The notes: generated from the sequence alone by a model not told the origin. Shown: positions 24,729 through 34,484, counted from the stretch's first letter. The stretch: 64,000 nucleotides of DNA from an uncultured Bacteroidales bacterium (GCA_945829225.1 CALZTY010000001.1:92434-156433); one strand, 5' to 3'. Made by a program: numbers and translations.

Positions 24729-26975
24729 TCAGCGACGGCGAGATTTGGAGCGTTGAGCCTTGCCTTTCTTGGTGGGTTTGGATGGCTTTGCAGCCTTAGT
24801 GGGGGTGTAGGCGAGGTCGGCGAGTCGGCGGGGCGGATTTTTCTCGTCGACGATGACGAGGTCGAGTTGCTTGCGGTCGAGGTTGCAACGAGCGACTTGT
24901 ACCTTGACGTTGTCGCCGAGGCGGTATCGGTTGTTGCGTCGCCGCCCGACGAGGCAGTAGTTTTTCTCGTCGAAGTCGTAGTAGTCGTCGGCGAGGTCGC
25001 GGACTGGGACGAGCCCCTCGCACTTGTTGTCGTTGATTTCGACGTAGAGCCCCCACTCGGTGACGCCTGAGATGACGCCGTCGAATACTTCGCCGAGGTG
25101 GTCGTTCATGTACTCGACTTGCTTGTATTTGATTGAAGCACGCTCGGCGTTGGCGGCGAGTTGCTCTTGGTTGCTGGAGTGCTTGCAGAGGTCCTCGAGG
25201 CGCTCGATGTTGACCGATCTGCCGCCGTGGAGGTACCGCTCGAGGAGACGGTGAACCATCATGTCGGGGTAACGGCGGATGGGCGAAGTGAAGTGGGTGT
25301 AGTAGTCGAAGCCCAGTCCGTAGTGCCCGATGTTGTTGGTGGTGTAAATAGCCTTAGCCATGGCACGTACGGCGAGAGTGGCGAGGAGGTTTTCTTCGCC
25401 CTTGCCCTTGATGTCGACAAGCATGCGATTGAGCGAGCGGTTGACGTCGTGGGAGTTGCCGGATGTGCGGAGGCGGTAACCGAATGTTTTGGAGAGCTTG
25501 GCGAGGTCCTCGAGTTTGCCGGGGTCGGGCATATCGTGAACGCGATAGACAAAGGATTTGCCTTTTTTCTTGCCGGCGAGAGTGCCGACAAAGGTGGCGA
25601 CGGCTCGGTTGGCGAGGAGCATAAATTCCTCGATGAGTTTGTTGGCGTCCTTGGACTCCTTGAAGTAAACGTCGATGGGGTGTCCTTTTTCGTCGATTTC
25701 GAATCGCACCTCGACGCGGTCAAAGTCGACTGAGCCGTTGTCAAATCGCTCCTTGCGGAGGATTTTGGCGAGGCGGTCGAGGGTAAGAATTTCGTTGGCG
25801 AAGTCGCCTTGACCGGTTTCTATCACTTGTTGTGCCTCCTCGTAGGTGAAACGGCGGTCGGAGCGGATGACAGTACGTGCGATGTTGTGGCGAATGACTT
25901 TGCCCTTGTCGGTCATTTCGAAGATGACCGAGAAGGTGAGTTTATCCTCGTCGGGACGGAGGGAGCAGATTTCGTTGCAGAGGTGTTCGGGGAGCATGGG
26001 GACGACGCGGTCGACGAGGTAGACTGATGTGGCTCGGTCTTGCGCCTCGCGGTCGATGATGGTGTCGGGCTTGACGTAGTGGGTTACGTCGGCGATGTGG
26101 ACGCCGACTTCCCAGTTGCCGTTGGGAAGGCGGCGGATAGAGAGGGCGTCGTCGAAGTCCTTGGCGTCCTTTGGGTCGATGGTGAAAGTGGTGACGTCGC
26201 GCATGTCGAGGCGGCGGCTTACCTCGTCGTCGGTGATGTCGGCATTGATGCGGTCGGCGGCTTTCTCGACAGCCGAGGGGTAGCGGTATGGCAAGCCGAA
26301 CTCGGCGAGGATAGCGTGTATCTCGGTGTCATTTTCGCCGCTCTTGCCGAGGATGTCGACGATCTCGCCGGTGGGGCAGTTGGAGTCATCGCGCCAATCG
26401 ACGATGCGGACGATGGCTTTGTCGCCGGTAGTGCCGCCGTGGAGGTGGCGACGGTCGATGAGGATGTCGGTGGCGAGGTATTTGGAGTCGGGTGTGAGTA
26501 GAGCGTAGTGCTTGTCGACGCGGAGTGTGCCGATGAAAGTTTGGTCTTTTTTCTCGACGATTTCGTTGACGATGGCTTCGGGTTCGCGACCTTTGACGCG
26601 AGCGGCGATGGTGACGAGGACACGGTCGCCGTTGAGGGCGTGCATGGAGTTGCGCTCGGCGACGAAGATTGCCTCGTCGTCATCGTCGAGGATAACGCTG
26701 TTCTTGCCGTTGCGGAGTCGGACGAAGGTGCCCATTGCGGTGATGGTGTGAGTGGGGACCTTGTATTTGCCCGGGGCGACCTCGACGATGTTGCCATCAA
26801 AGGCTTGTTCGGCGAGGTAAAGAGCGACGGCTCGTTGTTGAGCGGGGGCGGTGAGCCCGATAGCGGCAGATACTTGCTTGTAGTTGAAGGTTTTGTTGCC
26901 GATGCCGACGATGTAAGCTTCGACGGCTCCGCGCATCATAGTTGTTTCGGCTGAGGTACGTTTGTTTTTTGCCAT
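24729..26975 (-). CDS. rnr: Ribonuclease R
   Basis: A 748-residue 3'-to-5' exoribonuclease of the RNB (RNase II/R) family, able to degrade structured RNA and involved in tmRNA-linked decay in other bacteria. An N-terminal winged-helix region and cold-shock-like domains (about 1-230) precede the RNB catalytic domain with TIDPKDAKDFDDALS (metal-binding aspartates, about 252-266) and HFTSPIRRYPDMMVHR. An S1 domain (about 625-705) and a basic Lys/Arg-rich tail ending KSRRR follow. It is separated from gyrB by a terminator, and folB follows. Confidence 0.96.
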   Translation of the reverse strand: MAKNKRTSAETTMMRGAVEAYIVGIGNKTFNYKQVSAAIGLTAPAQQRAVALYLAEQAFDGNIVEVAPGKYKVPTHTITAMGTFVRLRNGKNSVILDDDDEAIFVAERNSMHALNGDRVLVTIAARVKGREPEAIVNEIVEKKDQTFIGTLRVDKHYALLTPDSKYLATDILIDRRHLHGGTTGDKAIVRIVDWRDDSNCPTGEIVDILGKSGENDTEIHAILAEFGLPYRYPSAVEKAADRINADITDDEVSRRLDMRDVTTFTIDPKDAKDFDDALSIRRLPNGNWEVGVHIADVTHYVKPDTIIDREAQDRATSVYLVDRVVPMLPEHLCNEICSLRPDEDKLTFSVIFEMTDKGKVIRHNIARTVIRSDRRFTYEEAQQVIETGQGDFANEILTLDRLAKILRKERFDNGSVDFDRVEVRFEIDEKGHPIDVYFKESKDANKLIEEFMLLANRAVATFVGTLAGKKKGKSFVYRVHDMPDPGKLEDLAKLSKTFGYRLRTSGNSHDVNRSLNRMLVDIKGKGEENLLATLAVRAMAKAIYTTNNIGHYGLGFDYYTHFTSPIRRYPDMMVHRLLERYLHGGRSVNIERLEDLCKHSSNQEQLAANAERASIKYKQVEYMNDHLGEVFDGVISGVTEWGLYVEINDNKCEGLVPVRDLADDYYDFDEKNYCLVGRRRNNRYRLGDNVKVQVARCNLDRKQLDLVIVDEKNPPRRLADLAYTPTKAAKPSKPTKKGKAQRSKSRRR

Positions 26976-26995
26976 ATCAATAAAGGATAAATTAT

Positions 26996-27021
26996 AACCC
27001 GTGTCGAGGGCGACACGGGTT
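26996..27021 (-). terminator. Rho-independent terminator of gyrB
   Basis: AACCCGTGTCG (26996-27006) and CGACACGGGTT (27011-27021) form a perfect 11-bp stem with a 4-nt loop, 9 bp after the gyrB stop. On the minus strand it is followed by ATAATTTAT. Confidence 0.8.
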
Positions 27022-27029
27022 ATAGTGTG

Positions 27030-28958
27030 TTATGCATCAATGTTAGCGTAAGTGGCGTTAGATTCGATGAAGTCGCGACGTGGACCGACATCTTCGCCCA
27101 TGAGCATTGAGAAAATGCGGTCGGCTTCGGCGGCATCGTTGATATTGACTTGCTTGAGGATGCGGTGCTCGGGACTCATGGTGGTATCTCGGAGCTCGAC
27201 GTCGCTCATTTCGCCGAGACCTTTGTATCGGGTGACGGTTGTCTTGCCGGGGTGGGAGTCGATGAAAGCTTGGCGCTGTTGCTCGTTCCAGCAATATTCT
27301 TCGGCTTTGCCGCAGCGGCACTTGTAGAGAGGCGGTGTGGCGAGGTATAGGTATCCTTGCTCGATTACCGGGCGCATGCGACGGAAGAAGAAAGTCATGA
27401 GGAGTGTGGCGATGTGAGCGCCGTCGACGTCGGCATCGGTCATGATGATGACCTTGTGGTAAGCGAGCTTGGAGATATTGACGGCTTCCTTGTCTTCATC
27501 GGTGCCCATGGTGACGCGGAGCGCACGGAAGAGGTTGGTGATTTCCTCGTTCTCGAAGATTCGGTGCTTCATAGCCTTCTCGACGTTGAGGATTTTGCCA
27601 CGGAGGGGGAGGATGGCTTGGAATCGGCGGTCGCGGCCCTTCTTGGCGGTACCGCCGGCGGAGTCACCCTCGACGAGGAATATTTCACATTCCTCGGCGA
27701 TGCGGGAGGAGCAGTCGGCGAGCTTGCCGGGGAGACCGCCGCTCCACAGGGGAGTTTTGCGGAGGACTTTCTCGCGGGCGGTGCGAGCGGCGTGGCGTGC
27801 TTGGGCGGCGAGGATAACCTTCTCGACGATGGCTTTGGCTTGCTTGGGGTGCTCCTCGAGGTATACCTTGAGCGCGTCGGATACGGCTACCTGGACGGCG
27901 CCCATGACCTCGTTGTTGCCGAGTTTGGTCTTGGTTTGACCCTCAAATTGAGGTTCGAGGACCTTGACGGAGATTACGGCGGTGAGACCCTCGCGGAAGT
28001 CGTCGCTGGTGATTTCGACCTTGGCGTTCTTGAGGAGGTTGTTGTCGTCGGCATATTTTTTGAGGGTGAATGTCAAGCCGCGGCGGAAGCCGGTGAGGTG
28101 AGTGCCGCCCTCGATGGTGTTGATGTTGTTGACGAAGGAGTAGATGTTTTCGTTGTAACTATTGTTATATGTGAGGGCAACTTCGACGGGGACGCCTTGG
28201 CGCTCGGTGTTGAGGTGTATGACGTCGTTGATGAGGGATTCCTTGGAGGAGTCGATGTATTGGACGAAGTCGCGGAGTCCGTCGGCAGAGTAGAAAGTCT
28301 CGGAGAGAGGCTCGGTGCCGTCATCGACGCGTAGGTCGGTGAGGGTGAGGGTGATGCCGGCGTTGAGGAAAGCGAGGTGGCGCAGGCGGGTGGCGAGGGT
28401 GGGGTAGTCGTAGACGGTGACGGTGAAGATGGTGTCATCGGGTTTGAAGGTGATGATGGTGCCGGTGTGGTCGCTGTCGCCGATTACCTTGAGCTCGGAG
28501 GTAGCCTTGCCACGGGAGTATTCTTGCATATAAGCCTTGCCGTTGCGGTGAACTTCGGCGCGGAGATAGGTGGAGAGGGCGTTGACGCAAGAGACGCCGA
28601 CGCCGTGCAAGCCACCGGAAACCTTGTAGGAGCCTTTGTCGAACTTGCCGCCGGCGTGAAGGACGGTGAGGACTACCTCGAGGGCGCTCTTGTGCTCCTT
28701 CTCGTGCATGTCAACGGGGATACCGCGGCCGTCGTCGACCACGGTGATGGAGTTGTCCTTATTGATAGTTACGTTGATGTTCTTAGCGTATCCTGCAAGG
28801 GCCTCGTCGATAGAGTTGTCGACGACCTCGTATACGAGGTGGTGGAGACCCTTGGCTGAAATGTCTCCGATGTACATAGCCGGGCGTTTGCGCACGGCTT
28901 CCAAGCCCTCGAGGACTTGGATTTTATTCGCATCGTAATTCTCGGTGTATTCTGCCAT
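27030..28958 (-). CDS. gyrB: DNA gyrase subunit B
   Basis: A 642-residue GyrB, the ATPase subunit of DNA gyrase, which introduces negative supercoils with GyrA. The GHKL ATPase domain has YEVVDNSIDEALAGY and DDGRGIPV (about 45-80) and GGLHGVGVSCVNALS. The transducer follows, then the TOPRIM domain with LVEGDSAGGTAKKGRDR and DADVDGAHI. The length and NIRKRPAMYIG-like start (EAVRKRPAMYIG) match GyrB rather than ParE. It has a strong promoter (28992-29022) and terminator, so it is a single-gene unit. Three 10-bp direct repeats at 32-bp intervals lie upstream. Confidence 0.96.
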   Translation of the reverse strand: MAEYTENYDANKIQVLEGLEAVRKRPAMYIGDISAKGLHHLVYEVVDNSIDEALAGYAKNINVTINKDNSITVVDDGRGIPVDMHEKEHKSALEVVLTVLHAGGKFDKGSYKVSGGLHGVGVSCVNALSTYLRAEVHRNGKAYMQEYSRGKATSELKVIGDSDHTGTIITFKPDDTIFTVTVYDYPTLATRLRHLAFLNAGITLTLTDLRVDDGTEPLSETFYSADGLRDFVQYIDSSKESLINDVIHLNTERQGVPVEVALTYNNSYNENIYSFVNNINTIEGGTHLTGFRRGLTFTLKKYADDNNLLKNAKVEITSDDFREGLTAVISVKVLEPQFEGQTKTKLGNNEVMGAVQVAVSDALKVYLEEHPKQAKAIVEKVILAAQARHAARTAREKVLRKTPLWSGGLPGKLADCSSRIAEECEIFLVEGDSAGGTAKKGRDRRFQAILPLRGKILNVEKAMKHRIFENEEITNLFRALRVTMGTDEDKEAVNISKLAYHKVIIMTDADVDGAHIATLLMTFFFRRMRPVIEQGYLYLATPPLYKCRCGKAEEYCWNEQQRQAFIDSHPGKTTVTRYKGLGEMSDVELRDTTMSPEHRILKQVNINDAAEADRIFSMLMGEDVGPRRDFIESNATYANIDA

Positions 28959-28991
28959 TGTTAATGCTTATAATCTTTGTTTTTTACTTTG

Positions 28992-29022
28992 CAAAGGTAC
29001 GAAAAAATAAGCACGTGGGCAA
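28992..29022 (-). promoter_or_regulatory. Bacteroidetes-type promoter of gyrB
   Basis: Minus-strand TTG (29022-29020), 20 bp, TACCTTTG (28999-28992): full consensus. Transcription should begin near 28985, about 27 nt before the gyrB ATG. Confidence 0.8.
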
Positions 29023-29063
29023 GTGTGCGAGCGAATAAAAGTGAGAAAAAAACGAGGGGATAA

Positions 29064-29137
29064 AATCCGATAAAATGGAGATTTTAACACTTTGAAATCC
29101 GATAAAAGGGCAAAAAAATGTTAAAATAATCCGATAA
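29064..29137. repeat. Three direct repeats of AATCCGATAA at exact 32-bp spacing
   Basis: AATCCGATAA occurs at 29064-29073, 29096-29105 and 29128-29137, each start exactly 32 bp from the last. Bases between copies are A+T-rich and only loosely similar. The array fills the gap between rsgA and the gyrB promoter, ending about 42 bp upstream of the -33 element. It could be a regulator-binding array or a remnant of a repeat element. Confidence 0.75.
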
Positions 29138-29146
29138 CCGGGAGGA

Positions 29147-30088
29147 TTAGAAGGGCTTGCGGTACTTGGAGTCGGAGGCGTCGTCGAGGATGCTGAGGTA
29201 TGATGTGTAGCGAGAGGAGGCTACTAAGCCGCGGTCGAGGGCGTCGAGGACGGCACAGCCGGGCTCGTGGGTGTGTGTGCAGTTGCCGAAGCGGCATTGA
29301 GCCGACAGGGTGAAGAGTTCGGGGAAATAGTGAGCGACTTGGTATTTGTCGAAGTCGATGGTGCCGAAGCCTCGAACACCGGGAGTGTCAATGATGCGTC
29401 CGCCACCGGGGAGGTTGTAGAGTTCGCTGAACGTGGTGGTGTGCATGCCGGTGTCGTGGACGGCGGAGATTTCGGCTGTGCGGAGGTCGAGCCCTGGGAT
29501 GAGGCTATTGATGAGTGTGGACTTGCCCACGCCTGAGTTACCGGAGAAGAGGGTGATTTTGTCGCAAAGGTACTCGCGGAGGGTGTCGATGCCCTCGCCG
29601 GTGACCGCCGAGAGGCGCATCACGGGATAGCCAATCGAGGTGTAGAGGTATTCGACGGCATCGAGTAGGGCGAGGACGTCGGGGTCGGTGAGAAGGTCAA
29701 CTTTGTTGATGACTATGAGGGCGGGGACGTCGTAAGCGCCGGCGGTGGCGAGGAATCGGTCGATGAATGTGGTGGACGTGGTGGGGTGAGCCAGGGTTAC
29801 GACGAGCATGGCGCAGTCGACATTAGCGGCGATGATGTGCGCCTCCTTGGAGAGGTTGCTGGCGCGGCGAATGATGTAGTTGCGGCGGGGCGAAATGTCG
29901 GTGATGAAGGCAGTGCCGTCGGGAGCGGGGGCACCGATGGAGACGTGGTCGCCTACAGCGACGGGATTGGTGGTGCGTATGCCGCGGATGCGGAAATTGC
30001 CTTTAATCTTGCAATTCACCTCGGGGGAGCCGTCGTCGGGAGCGACAACGTAGTGCGAGCCGGTGTTGCGGATGACGATGCCCTGCAT
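29147..30088 (-). CDS. rsgA: Ribosome small subunit-dependent GTPase A
   Basis: A 313-residue circularly permuted GTPase, started at [10 protein letters not shown] (30088); the frame to 30127 is an upstream extension. RsgA checks 30S subunit maturation. An OB-fold domain covers about 1-70. The permuted GTPase motifs follow: NKVDLL (G4) comes before GNSGVGKST (G1) and DTPGVRGFG (G3). A C-terminal zinc-binding element is [14 protein letters not shown]. It follows batE by 5 bp on the same strand, so it is probably the distal gene of the Bat operon transcript. Confidence 0.95.
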   Translation of the reverse strand: MQGIVIRNTGSHYVVAPDDGSPEVNCKIKGNFRIRGIRTTNPVAVGDHVSIGAPAPDGTAFITDISPRRNYIIRRASNLSKEAHIIAANVDCAMLVVTLAHPTTSTTFIDRFLATAGAYDVPALIVINKVDLLTDPDVLALLDAVEYLYTSIGYPVMRLSAVTGEGIDTLREYLCDKITLFSGNSGVGKSTLINSLIPGLDLRTAEISAVHDTGMHTTTFSELYNLPGGGRIIDTPGVRGFGTIDFDKYQVAHYFPELFTLSAQCRFGNCTHTHEPGCAVLDALDRGLVASSRYTSYLSILDDASDSKYRKPF

Positions 30089-30093
30089 AGTTG

Positions 30094-30867
30094 TCAGATG
30101 CGCTCGACGTCGGTGGCGCGGAGCCAAGCCGGTGTTGAGCCGTTGAGTCTAACTTTGTAATAGCGAGGTGATACGGGGTCGTCGGGAGTGGCGATGGAGT
30201 CGATAATCTTCACTTTGGTGCCCTCGTGGATAGGAACAACCTTTTCGGTCTGCTTGGGTTGTCGAGGTGAGGAGTTGAGCATAGTCGCCGGGGATGTGAC
30301 GATAGCCTCGCTGTGGTCGTTGATGCGCGCGCGGGCATCAGATGCGACGATGAGCATATAAATCACGACGAAAACCAAGATGATGCCACCGAAGAAGCCC
30401 ACCTTGCGGAGCAAGACGTTTCCCGAGAAGATGTACAGGGCGACGGCGGCACATAGGACGATAAAGGATATGAGGGCAACCCACGCCCAAGTGTTGGCGC
30501 TAAATGTGCATACTACATCGCGATGTAAGTTGCCGAAGAACGAATTGCCGTCCTCGATTTTGTCCTGGAGACGCGCCTTGACAAAGGCTAAGTTGGCGCG
30601 AGCGTCCTCGTTGGTGGGGTCGACGCGCAGGGCTCGCTCGTAGTTGAGGATTGCTTGAGCGACATTGCCGCGGCGGTAGTAGGCGTTGCCGAGGTTGTAA
30701 TAGACATCAGACGAGGCACCATACTCGGCGAGGACTTGAGTGTATAGTGATATAGCCTCGCCGTATTGCTCGTTGTTGTATGCCGAGTCGGCGAGAGCGG
30801 GCTCAACGGCTCGAGCAGTTGAGCAGAAGAGTAATATGCTGAAAATCGAGAGGATAGCGTTCTTCAT
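30094..30867 (-). CDS. batE: BatE: membrane TPR protein with C-terminal SH3-like domain
   Basis: A 257-residue protein with a signal peptide (about 1-20), TPR units at about 25-110 ([33 protein letters not shown]), two membrane helices (about 128-150 and 158-178) and a C-terminal bacterial SH3-like segment ([41 protein letters not shown]). This matches BatE of the Bacteroides aerotolerance operon. It is the last Bat gene, 2 bp after batD. The operon has been linked to oxygen tolerance in B. fragilis, but its biochemical role is still open. Confidence 0.88.
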   Translation of the reverse strand: MKNAILSIFSILLFCSTARAVEPALADSAYNNEQYGEAISLYTQVLAEYGASSDVYYNLGNAYYRRGNVAQAILNYERALRVDPTNEDARANLAFVKARLQDKIEDGNSFFGNLHRDVVCTFSANTWAWVALISFIVLCAAVALYIFSGNVLLRKVGFFGGIILVFVVIYMLIVASDARARINDHSEAIVTSPATMLNSSPRQPKQTEKVVPIHEGTKVKIIDSIATPDDPVSPRYYKVRLNGSTPAWLRATDVERI

Positions 30868-30869
30868 AA

Positions 30870-32738
30870 TTAATTATTTTTAACCTTGACATCTTCAATA
30901 GCCTTGACGGCATTCTCGGCGCGGGCGAGGATATCAGCCATCGCCTCGTCGGAGCCGGAGGGAGTAAATCGAGCCATCTCGCACTCGCCAAGGACGTTGA
31001 TAACCGAGTTGACGGTAGTGTCGTCGACGCCAAATGCCGTGAGACGTTCGGCGATGACATCGCTGATGAGGTTGGATGGCGGGATGCCCAATTTATCGCC
31101 TATGTACCCTTTGAGTGCCTTGGCTAATTCGTCGTAGAATTGCTCGGGACGGCGTTGTTTCATGAAGGAGCGTGAAGCCTTGAAGCGCTTGGCGACCACG
31201 CGCCCGGCACGAGCCAATCGGCGCCCGGCGACATCGGCAGCGCGACGCACATGGCGGCGATAAATGATAATCACAGCAATCAGCGCGATGAAAGCCACGA
31301 TGAAGGTCATCACGTACCATGTGGAGCCGAAGATGGGCTGAGGTGCCGTAGCGGGTACGGCGGGTAGGGGATGGATGTGGAGGATGTCGGTCATCTGAGT
31401 ATCCACTTCCTTCTGCGTCGCTACCACAGCCGGACCGTTGCCACGGAGGATATTGAGGTTGAAACCGGTGGCGGTCACTGTCTCATATTTGCCCTTGGCA
31501 GGGTCGAAGTATATGAAGGTGAAGGGGTCGATATTGAACTTGCCGACTTCCTGGGGTACGAAAGGATATTCGGCTACGAATGAGCCGCGGTAGTTGTTGC
31601 CCGAGAAAGAGGCGTCAATATCGGTCTTGGGGGTGTAGGTCTCGAAGGTCGAGGGGAAGGGGATCTCGGGAGCGTTGAGATACTTGATGTTGCCCGAACC
31701 GCGGACAGTGAGGGTGTAGGTAGCCGACTCGTTGGAGCGAACAATCTGTGGTGCAACGGCGGCTTCGACGGAGAATTGTCCCACAGCGCCGCTGAAGCCG
31801 GCAGGGCGAGGCTCGGGCAGGGGCTTGACATCGAGGGTGACCGTGTTGGTGGCGGTATTCATCTTGCGCGGCACCTCGCGGCGAGAGGGATAGTAGCCGC
31901 GAGTGACGGTCTCGTATTCAATGACATTTATCTCGTACTGACCCGACGAAATGCGCAGGCGACCGGATTTCTGAGGATAAAGCAGATAGCGACGGATGAC
32001 ATAAGTCTCGTAGTTTCTGCCATTTATGCTTTCGATTTGTCCGCCACTGCCGCTGACGGGTAGGTCCTCGGAGAGGAAGCCGTCAAACTCGGGGAGGGTC
32101 ACCGAGTTGAATTGATTCTCGATGCTGAAAGAGTGGTCGATATTGAGGCAGAGTTTGATATCAGCGACCACCGGCTCCATCTCGTAGACCGAAGAGCGCG
32201 AGAAGGTAATAATGACCATAAGGTCTTGAGGTGTGGTGGTGCCGACACTTGATCCTATCACTTGAGCTTGAGGACGGCGACCGGGCGAGCCGGCGGAAGC
32301 CGAGCCGGATTGCTGACCGCCACCGTTGCCCAGCACGCGGATTTTTGCCGAGCGTGTGGTGTACTTGGTGCCGGCGACATTGATGCTCAGAGCCGGGATT
32401 GTCGTTTCGCCTTCAGCCTCAGGGATGTATGTGTATACCAGCGACAAGGTGTATGATGTACGGCTGCCGTTGCGCGAGTCAAAGGTGGATTCATATCCTT
32501 GAGTAACACCCGGACCCGAGTAGAGTCGCATGCCCTGAATGGCGGGATGCTCGGGCGTAGGGTTAGAGACGGAATTGATCGCATTGGGGTCGTCGCTGCG
32601 GAGCACATATGTCACACGGTAGTAACGACCGAGCACGGCATTTGTAGGTTGTTGCAACTCAAAAGTGGTCTTGGCGACAGCGCCGATTGCCGTAGCCAAG
32701 AGTATCAGTAATATGATTGCACGATTTCTCATAAGCAT
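30870..32738 (-). CDS. batD: BatD: large exported membrane-anchored protein
   Basis: A 622-residue BatD. The chosen start (32738) overlaps the batC stop as TAATG; the ATG at 32732 is an alternative. A signal peptide comes first, followed by an extracytoplasmic beta-rich region of several Ig-like modules (to about residue 425), one membrane helix at about 460-480 (WYVMTFIVAFIALIAVIIIY) and a basic cytoplasmic tail. Family signatures include VTYVLRSDDPNAI near the start and FRASRSFMKQRRPEQFYDELAKALKGYIGDKL-type sequence in the tail. It is likely part of a periplasmic assembly with the BatA/BatB VWA proteins. Confidence 0.9.
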   Translation of the reverse strand: MLMRNRAIILLILLATAIGAVAKTTFELQQPTNAVLGRYYRVTYVLRSDDPNAINSVSNPTPEHPAIQGMRLYSGPGVTQGYESTFDSRNGSRTSYTLSLVYTYIPEAEGETTIPALSINVAGTKYTTRSAKIRVLGNGGGQQSGSASAGSPGRRPQAQVIGSSVGTTTPQDLMVIITFSRSSVYEMEPVVADIKLCLNIDHSFSIENQFNSVTLPEFDGFLSEDLPVSGSGGQIESINGRNYETYVIRRYLLYPQKSGRLRISSGQYEINVIEYETVTRGYYPSRREVPRKMNTATNTVTLDVKPLPEPRPAGFSGAVGQFSVEAAVAPQIVRSNESATYTLTVRGSGNIKYLNAPEIPFPSTFETYTPKTDIDASFSGNNYRGSFVAEYPFVPQEVGKFNIDPFTFIYFDPAKGKYETVTATGFNLNILRGNGPAVVATQKEVDTQMTDILHIHPLPAVPATAPQPIFGSTWYVMTFIVAFIALIAVIIIYRRHVRRAADVAGRRLARAGRVVAKRFKASRSFMKQRRPEQFYDELAKALKGYIGDKLGIPPSNLISDVIAERLTAFGVDDTTVNSVINVLGECEMARFTPSGSDEAMADILARAENAVKAIEDVKVKNN

Positions 32739-33436
32739 TACCAGGGCTTATCGGTGTATGGTGTGCCGGGCACCACGCGTTGGTTGCGGCGCGTAGCATT
32801 TTCCTTATTCTGGACAGCTTGCATCATCTGCTGAGCGTTTTGCGAGGCTTGGGGTTCGGGCTCAGGCTGCTGTTGCTGCTGCTGCTGTTGTTGCTGCTGC
32901 TCTTGTTGTTGTTCTTGCTGTTGCTGCTGCTGAGGCTGTTCTTGCTGTTGTTCCTCCTTGCGTTGCAGGGCGAGCAGCAGGTTTTGCTTCGCCTTGACGT
33001 TGTCGGGGCGAAGCCGTAGCGATTGCTTGTAGCAATTTATGGCTTGGTCGAATTGATTGTCGTTGAAAGCCATATTTCCGAGGTTGTAAGCCGAGTTGGC
33101 AGCCAACTCGGGGTAATTCTTGTTTTGCGAGATGGATTGAAAGATTTCGGAGGCTTGTTTGCGCGGGTCGTTCTCGGTGCCCTTGTTGTCCTCCGAGGCG
33201 AGGTGAGTAAGTACAACAGCCTTGTTGTAAAGCCCGTAGACCGAGTTGGGGTTGAGAGCGAGCGCCTGCTCGTAGAGTTGAAGTGCCTCGTGGTAGTTAC
33301 TGTCGTTGAACTGCTCGTTGCCACGGACGATGAGGTTGCGCTCAGCCTTGGTCGAGCCGGCGGGGACGTCGGCTGCGAAGGCGGGAAAAGCGCTGCAAGC
33401 GGCTATTATAGCGAGTATTATGCCTTTCATCTTCAT
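32738..33436 (-). CDS. batC: BatC: TPR protein with long polyglutamine tract
   Basis: A 232-residue protein with a signal peptide (MKMKGIILAIIAACSAFPAFA), TPR repeats at about 25-155, and a Gln/Glu-rich low-complexity segment at about 160-192 that includes an uninterrupted run of eleven glutamines. A proline/glutamine linker and the tail VVPGTPYTDKPW follow. TPR plus Gln-rich tail is the usual BatC form. The tract is built from CAG/CAA codons (bases 32866-32955) and may vary in length between strains. The gene overlaps batB by 4 bp. Confidence 0.88.
   Translation of the reverse strand: MKMKGIILAIIAACSAFPAFAADVPAGSTKAERNLIVRGNEQFNDSNYHEALQLYEQALALNPNSVYGLYNKAVVLTHLASEDNKGTENDPRKQASEIFQSISQNKNYPELAANSAYNLGNMAFNDNQFDQAINCYKQSLRLRPDNVKAKQNLLLALQRKEEQQQEQPQQQQQQEQQQEQQQQQQQQQQQPEPEPQASQNAQQMMQAVQNKENATRRNQRVVPGTPYTDKPW
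32866..32955 (-). repeat. CAG/CAA trinucleotide tract encoding polyglutamine in batC
   Basis: Near-continuous CTG/TTG triplets on the plus strand encode Gln with scattered Glu in BatC. Triplet purity is mixed CAG/CAA, so slippage is possible but damped. Confidence 0.8.
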
Positions 33437-34470
33437 TTCTTGGTAAAGAAATTAATGCGGCTCAGCCATGTGTTCTTGCGGTCGAGGACAAAGATGTCAA
33501 CGACCAAGAAGATGAGAGCCAGCCATGCAAACACCGGGAATTGCTCGGCGCCGGCACTGTATTTGACGTTTTTGAGTTGAGATTTCTGGAGTTTGTCGAG
33601 TTGCTTGGTAAGGACGTCGAGGGCGTCGCCGGCAGCACCGTTGACAAAGATGCCTTGACCGGCATCGGCAATCTGCTGAGCGAGGTCGGCATTGAGGGCG
33701 GTATTGACCACATTGCCCTCGCTATCCTTCATGTATTCGCCACGACGGCTGCCCATGGGGATTGGAGCGCCGCCACCGGTGCCTAATCCGATGACATTGA
33801 GTTGAATACCGCGCTCGGCAGCGGCTTTGGCGGCATCGATGGCGTCACCCTGGTGGTCCTCGGCGTCGGTGAGGAGGATTATGGCTTTGTGGATGTCGTC
33901 AGTCTGGCTGAAACCGTTGGCAGCCATAGCGATAGCCTCGGCGAGCGAGGTGCCTTGGTATTCCATCATGCCGGGATTGAGTTCGCTGAGAATGAGGCGA
34001 GCGATGCCGAAGTCGGTGGTCATAGGCAACTGAGTCTTGGCAGTGCCGGCAAAGACGACGAGTCCGACCTTGTTGCCGTTGAGACGGTCGACAAGTTTGT
34101 CAAGCAAGAGGCGAGCGCGGTCGAGGCGCGAGGCGGCATTGATATCGTCGGTAGCCGAAGCGTACATAGAGTTGGAGAGGTCAAAGGCAATCATTACCTC
34201 GATGCCGGCAAGGCTTTCCTCCTTCTGTTGCTCGCCGGCACGCGGGCGAGCCAGCGCGATGATGAGCATGGTGAGTGCCAACATGCGGAGGACAAATTTC
34301 ACAGATGGCTTGTAGGGTGACACCTCGGGCATCAGTGGCACGAGGACGTCGGCGCGACCGAAGCGAGCCAAGCGACGGCGACGGCGTGCACGTGACCACC
34401 AGAACACGGCATAGAACACCGGTACGAGCCACAGCAGGTTGAGTAGATATGTATTGGCAAAATCAAACAT
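33433..34470 (-). CDS. batB: BatB: membrane-anchored von Willebrand factor A protein
   Basis: A 345-residue protein with membrane helices at about 8-25 and 57-77, a VWA domain (about 88-290) with the MIDAS motif DLSNSMYAS, and a C-terminal membrane helix (about 312-332). VWA domains bind ligands through a metal ion. This and BatA are paired VWA proteins of the aerotolerance operon. It starts 14 bp after batA and overlaps batC. Confidence 0.9.
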   Translation of the reverse strand: MFDFANTYLLNLLWLVPVFYAVFWWSRARRRRRLARFGRADVLVPLMPEVSPYKPSVKFVLRMLALTMLIIALARPRAGEQQKEESLAGIEVMIAFDLSNSMYASATDDINAASRLDRARLLLDKLVDRLNGNKVGLVVFAGTAKTQLPMTTDFGIARLILSELNPGMMEYQGTSLAEAIAMAANGFSQTDDIHKAIILLTDAEDHQGDAIDAAKAAAERGIQLNVIGLGTGGGAPIPMGSRRGEYMKDSEGNVVNTALNADLAQQIADAGQGIFVNGAAGDALDVLTKQLDKLQKSQLKNVKYSAGAEQFPVFAWLALIFLVVDIFVLDRKNTWLSRINFFTKK

Positions 34471-34484
34471 AACGGCAAGCGAAA

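Noticed and set aside
24753..28859. Long plus-strand open frames opposite rnr and gyrB (up to 325 codons)
   Set aside because: They are antisense to unmistakable rnr and gyrB genes, have no family signature, and are a by-product of high G+C third positions.
29064..29137. CRISPR array
   Set aside because: The 10-bp units are too short, the intervals are not spacer-like, and no cas gene is nearby.
32866..32955. CRISPR-like or tandem repeat array
   Set aside because: The periodicity is three bases and in frame with BatC glutamines; no spacers are present.
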